Of a DNA stretch of 64,000 nt, positions 63,166 to 64,000 are shown in pieces. Source of the stretch: Calliopsis andreniformis (Eukaryota; Arthropoda; Insecta; Hymenoptera; Andrenidae); assembly GCF_051401765.1 (NCBI RefSeq), contig NW_027480492.1:434001-498000 (forward strand), written 5' to 3'. The first letter of the stretch is position 1, and every line of letters begins with the position of its first letter. The translations under genes were made by a program, and so were the position numbers. A model generated the notes under the pieces. That model was not told the DNA's origin. It saw only the letters and a program-made list of their open reading frames with translations, and searched no databases.

Positions 63166-64000
63166 TTGTCAGTTTTCTATACTGAATCCTCAATCTTCAA
63201 TATTCAAATCTCAATCCTCAAACCTCAAACCTCAATCCTCAATGATCAATCCTCAACCCGCAATCCTCAGTCCTCAACCCTCAGCCCTCATCCTCAAGCC
63301 TCAATCCTCAATCCTCAATACTCAATCTTCAATCCTCAATACTCTACCTTCAATCCTCAATCCTCAGTCCTCAAACCTCAATTCTGAATTCTCAATCCTG
63401 AATCCTCAATCTTCAGCCCTCAGCCCTCAACTATCAGTTGTCAATCCTCAGTCCCAAATCCTCAATCCTCAACCCTCAGTCTTCATCCTAAATTCTCAAT
63501 TCTCAGTCCTCAATCCTCAATCCTCAATCCTCAATCTTCAATTCTCAATACTCAATCTTCAATCCTCAATCCTCAATTCTCAATCCTCAATACTCAATCC
63601 TCAATCCTCGATCCTCAATCCTCAATCCTCATGCTTCAATCCTCAATACCCAATCCTCAATCTTCAATCCTCAGTCCTCAATCCTGAATTCTCAATCCTC
63701 AATCCTCAATCCCCACACCTCAAACATCAATACTCAACCCTCAGTCCTCGTCCTCAATCCACAACTCTCAATCCTCAATCCTCAATCCTCAAACCTCAAT
63801 CCTCAACCGTCAGTCCTCTTCCTCAACCCTCAAACATCAATACTCAATCCTCAATCTTCAATCATCAATACTCAATCTTCTATCCTCAATCCTCAATCCT
63901 CAATCCTCAATCCCCAACCCTCAATATTCAGCACACAACCCTCAACCATCAACCCTCAATACTCAACCATCAATCCACAATTCTCAATACACAATAGAAT
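63166..64000 (+). repeat. Family D start fused to block G; continues beyond the window
   Basis: The first 365 bases are D, with a private CTATCAG near 63,430. From about 63,530 the sequence follows 4,976-5,450, 50,900 and 56,470 onward (TCGATCC near 63,609, TCATGCT near 63,630, CCCACACC near 63,711). It matches 56,465-56,934 at offset 7,066 to the last base, so the array continues past 64,000. Confidence 0.85.

Larger units (their letters stand above)
1..64000 (+). repeat. Giant degenerate heptanucleotide satellite array, (TCAATCC)n
   Basis: Every line of the window can be parsed into 7-base units related to TCAATCC, without interruption from first to last base. Substitutions concentrate at unit positions 4 to 7 (TCAGTCC, TCAAACC, TCAACCC, TCAATTC, TCAATAC, TCAATCT). 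Even segments that look unlike the consensus, such as TCAGTTT-TCTATAC or TCTTTCC, keep the 7-base spacing. A few 6-base units (TCATCC, TCGTCC, TCATTC, ACGTCC), one recurrent 8-base unit (TCAAAACC) and one 11-base unit (TCAATCAATCC) break register. No reverse-oriented unit was seen. Both ends are inside the array, so its full length is unknown. Satellite DNA is the inference from length, tandem order and higher-order structure; species and chromosomal position cannot be read from this sequence. Confidence 0.97.

Noticed and set aside
63242..63997. 251-codon open frame at the right end
   Set aside because: It crosses the join between a D unit and block G, and its reading is the generic repeat peptide.
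1..64000. CRISPR array
   Set aside because: There are no alternating repeats and unique spacers; the 7-base unit is continuous and variants are drifted copies of it.
1..64000. Cyanobacterial STRR heptamer repeats
   Set aside because: Those I know of are short intergenic arrays. Here there is no gene in 64 kb, and nested kilobase units point to a eukaryotic satellite. Not formally excluded.
1..64000. Repeat protein such as an adhesin or ice-binding solenoid
   Set aside because: The peptide period follows arithmetically from a 7-base repeat in any frame; there is no signal peptide, anchor or non-repeat domain.
1..64000. tRNA, rRNA or other structured RNA genes
   Set aside because: The + strand is nearly free of G and the heptad is not self-complementary, so no stem longer than about five bases was seen.
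1..64000. True telomere
   Set aside because: The consensus GGATTGA is not a known telomere repeat, unit variants are highly mixed, and large nested duplications are not typical of telomerase-made ends.

Overview
The whole 64,000-base window is one uninterrupted head-to-tail tandem array of a degenerate 7-base unit, consensus TCAATCC on the + strand (GGATTGA on the - strand). I see no unique-sequence DNA, protein gene, RNA gene, CRISPR array or mobile element. The array runs off both ends. Common unit variants are TCAATCT, TCAATAC, TCAGTCC, TCAAACC, TCAACCC, TCAATTC and TGAATCC. Guanine is scarce on the + strand, and no unit lies in the opposite orientation.

Organism: an array this long with nested higher-order repeats is what is expected of eukaryotic satellite DNA (heterochromatic, pericentromeric, subtelomeric, B or sex chromosome). 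With no gene or unique flank, I cannot name the organism or formally exclude a prokaryote. Cyanobacterial heptameric STRR repeats are the obvious prokaryotic parallel, but those I know of are far shorter.

Why it looks coding: 7 is coprime to 3, so three units (21 bases) make seven codons, and all three + frames read the same circular heptapeptide S-S-I-L-N-P-Q. All three - frames read G-L-R-I-E-D-stop. This accounts for the dozens of long + strand ORFs and the absence of - strand ORFs. I annotate none of them as genes.

Layout, with boundaries approximate because the copies merge in runs of pure TCAATCC. 1-9,480: interleaved duplications (1-920 with 7,164-8,083; 1,573-2,757 with 8,290-9,480; a family at 905-1,573, 2,757-4,075 and 5,690-6,946). 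9,230-10,258: first full copy of a strongly diverged block (S1), which recurs at 28.8, 39.6, 53.4 and 57.9 kb, with partial copies at 2.5 and 31.2 kb. 10,650-12,690: a roughly 1.31-kb tandem pair. 12,738-16,870: three tandem 1,386-bp units (family D). 14,650-24,466: two copies of a 4.9-kb unit. 23,850-42,790: two copies of a larger unit, 10.8 kb and 8.15 kb long, differing by internal blocks of 1,935 and 704 bp. 41,913-45,590: two more D units plus a tail. 46,670-49,900: a reshuffled third copy of part of the large unit. 49,960-59,830: two overlapping duplications (offsets 5,571 and 4,426). 59,170-64,000: more D units, ending in a block also found at 56.5 kb.

Several block lengths are fully explained as whole numbers of 7-base units corrected for a few 6- or 8-base units. 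This supports growth by in-register recombination or slippage, with the copies diverging mainly by substitution.
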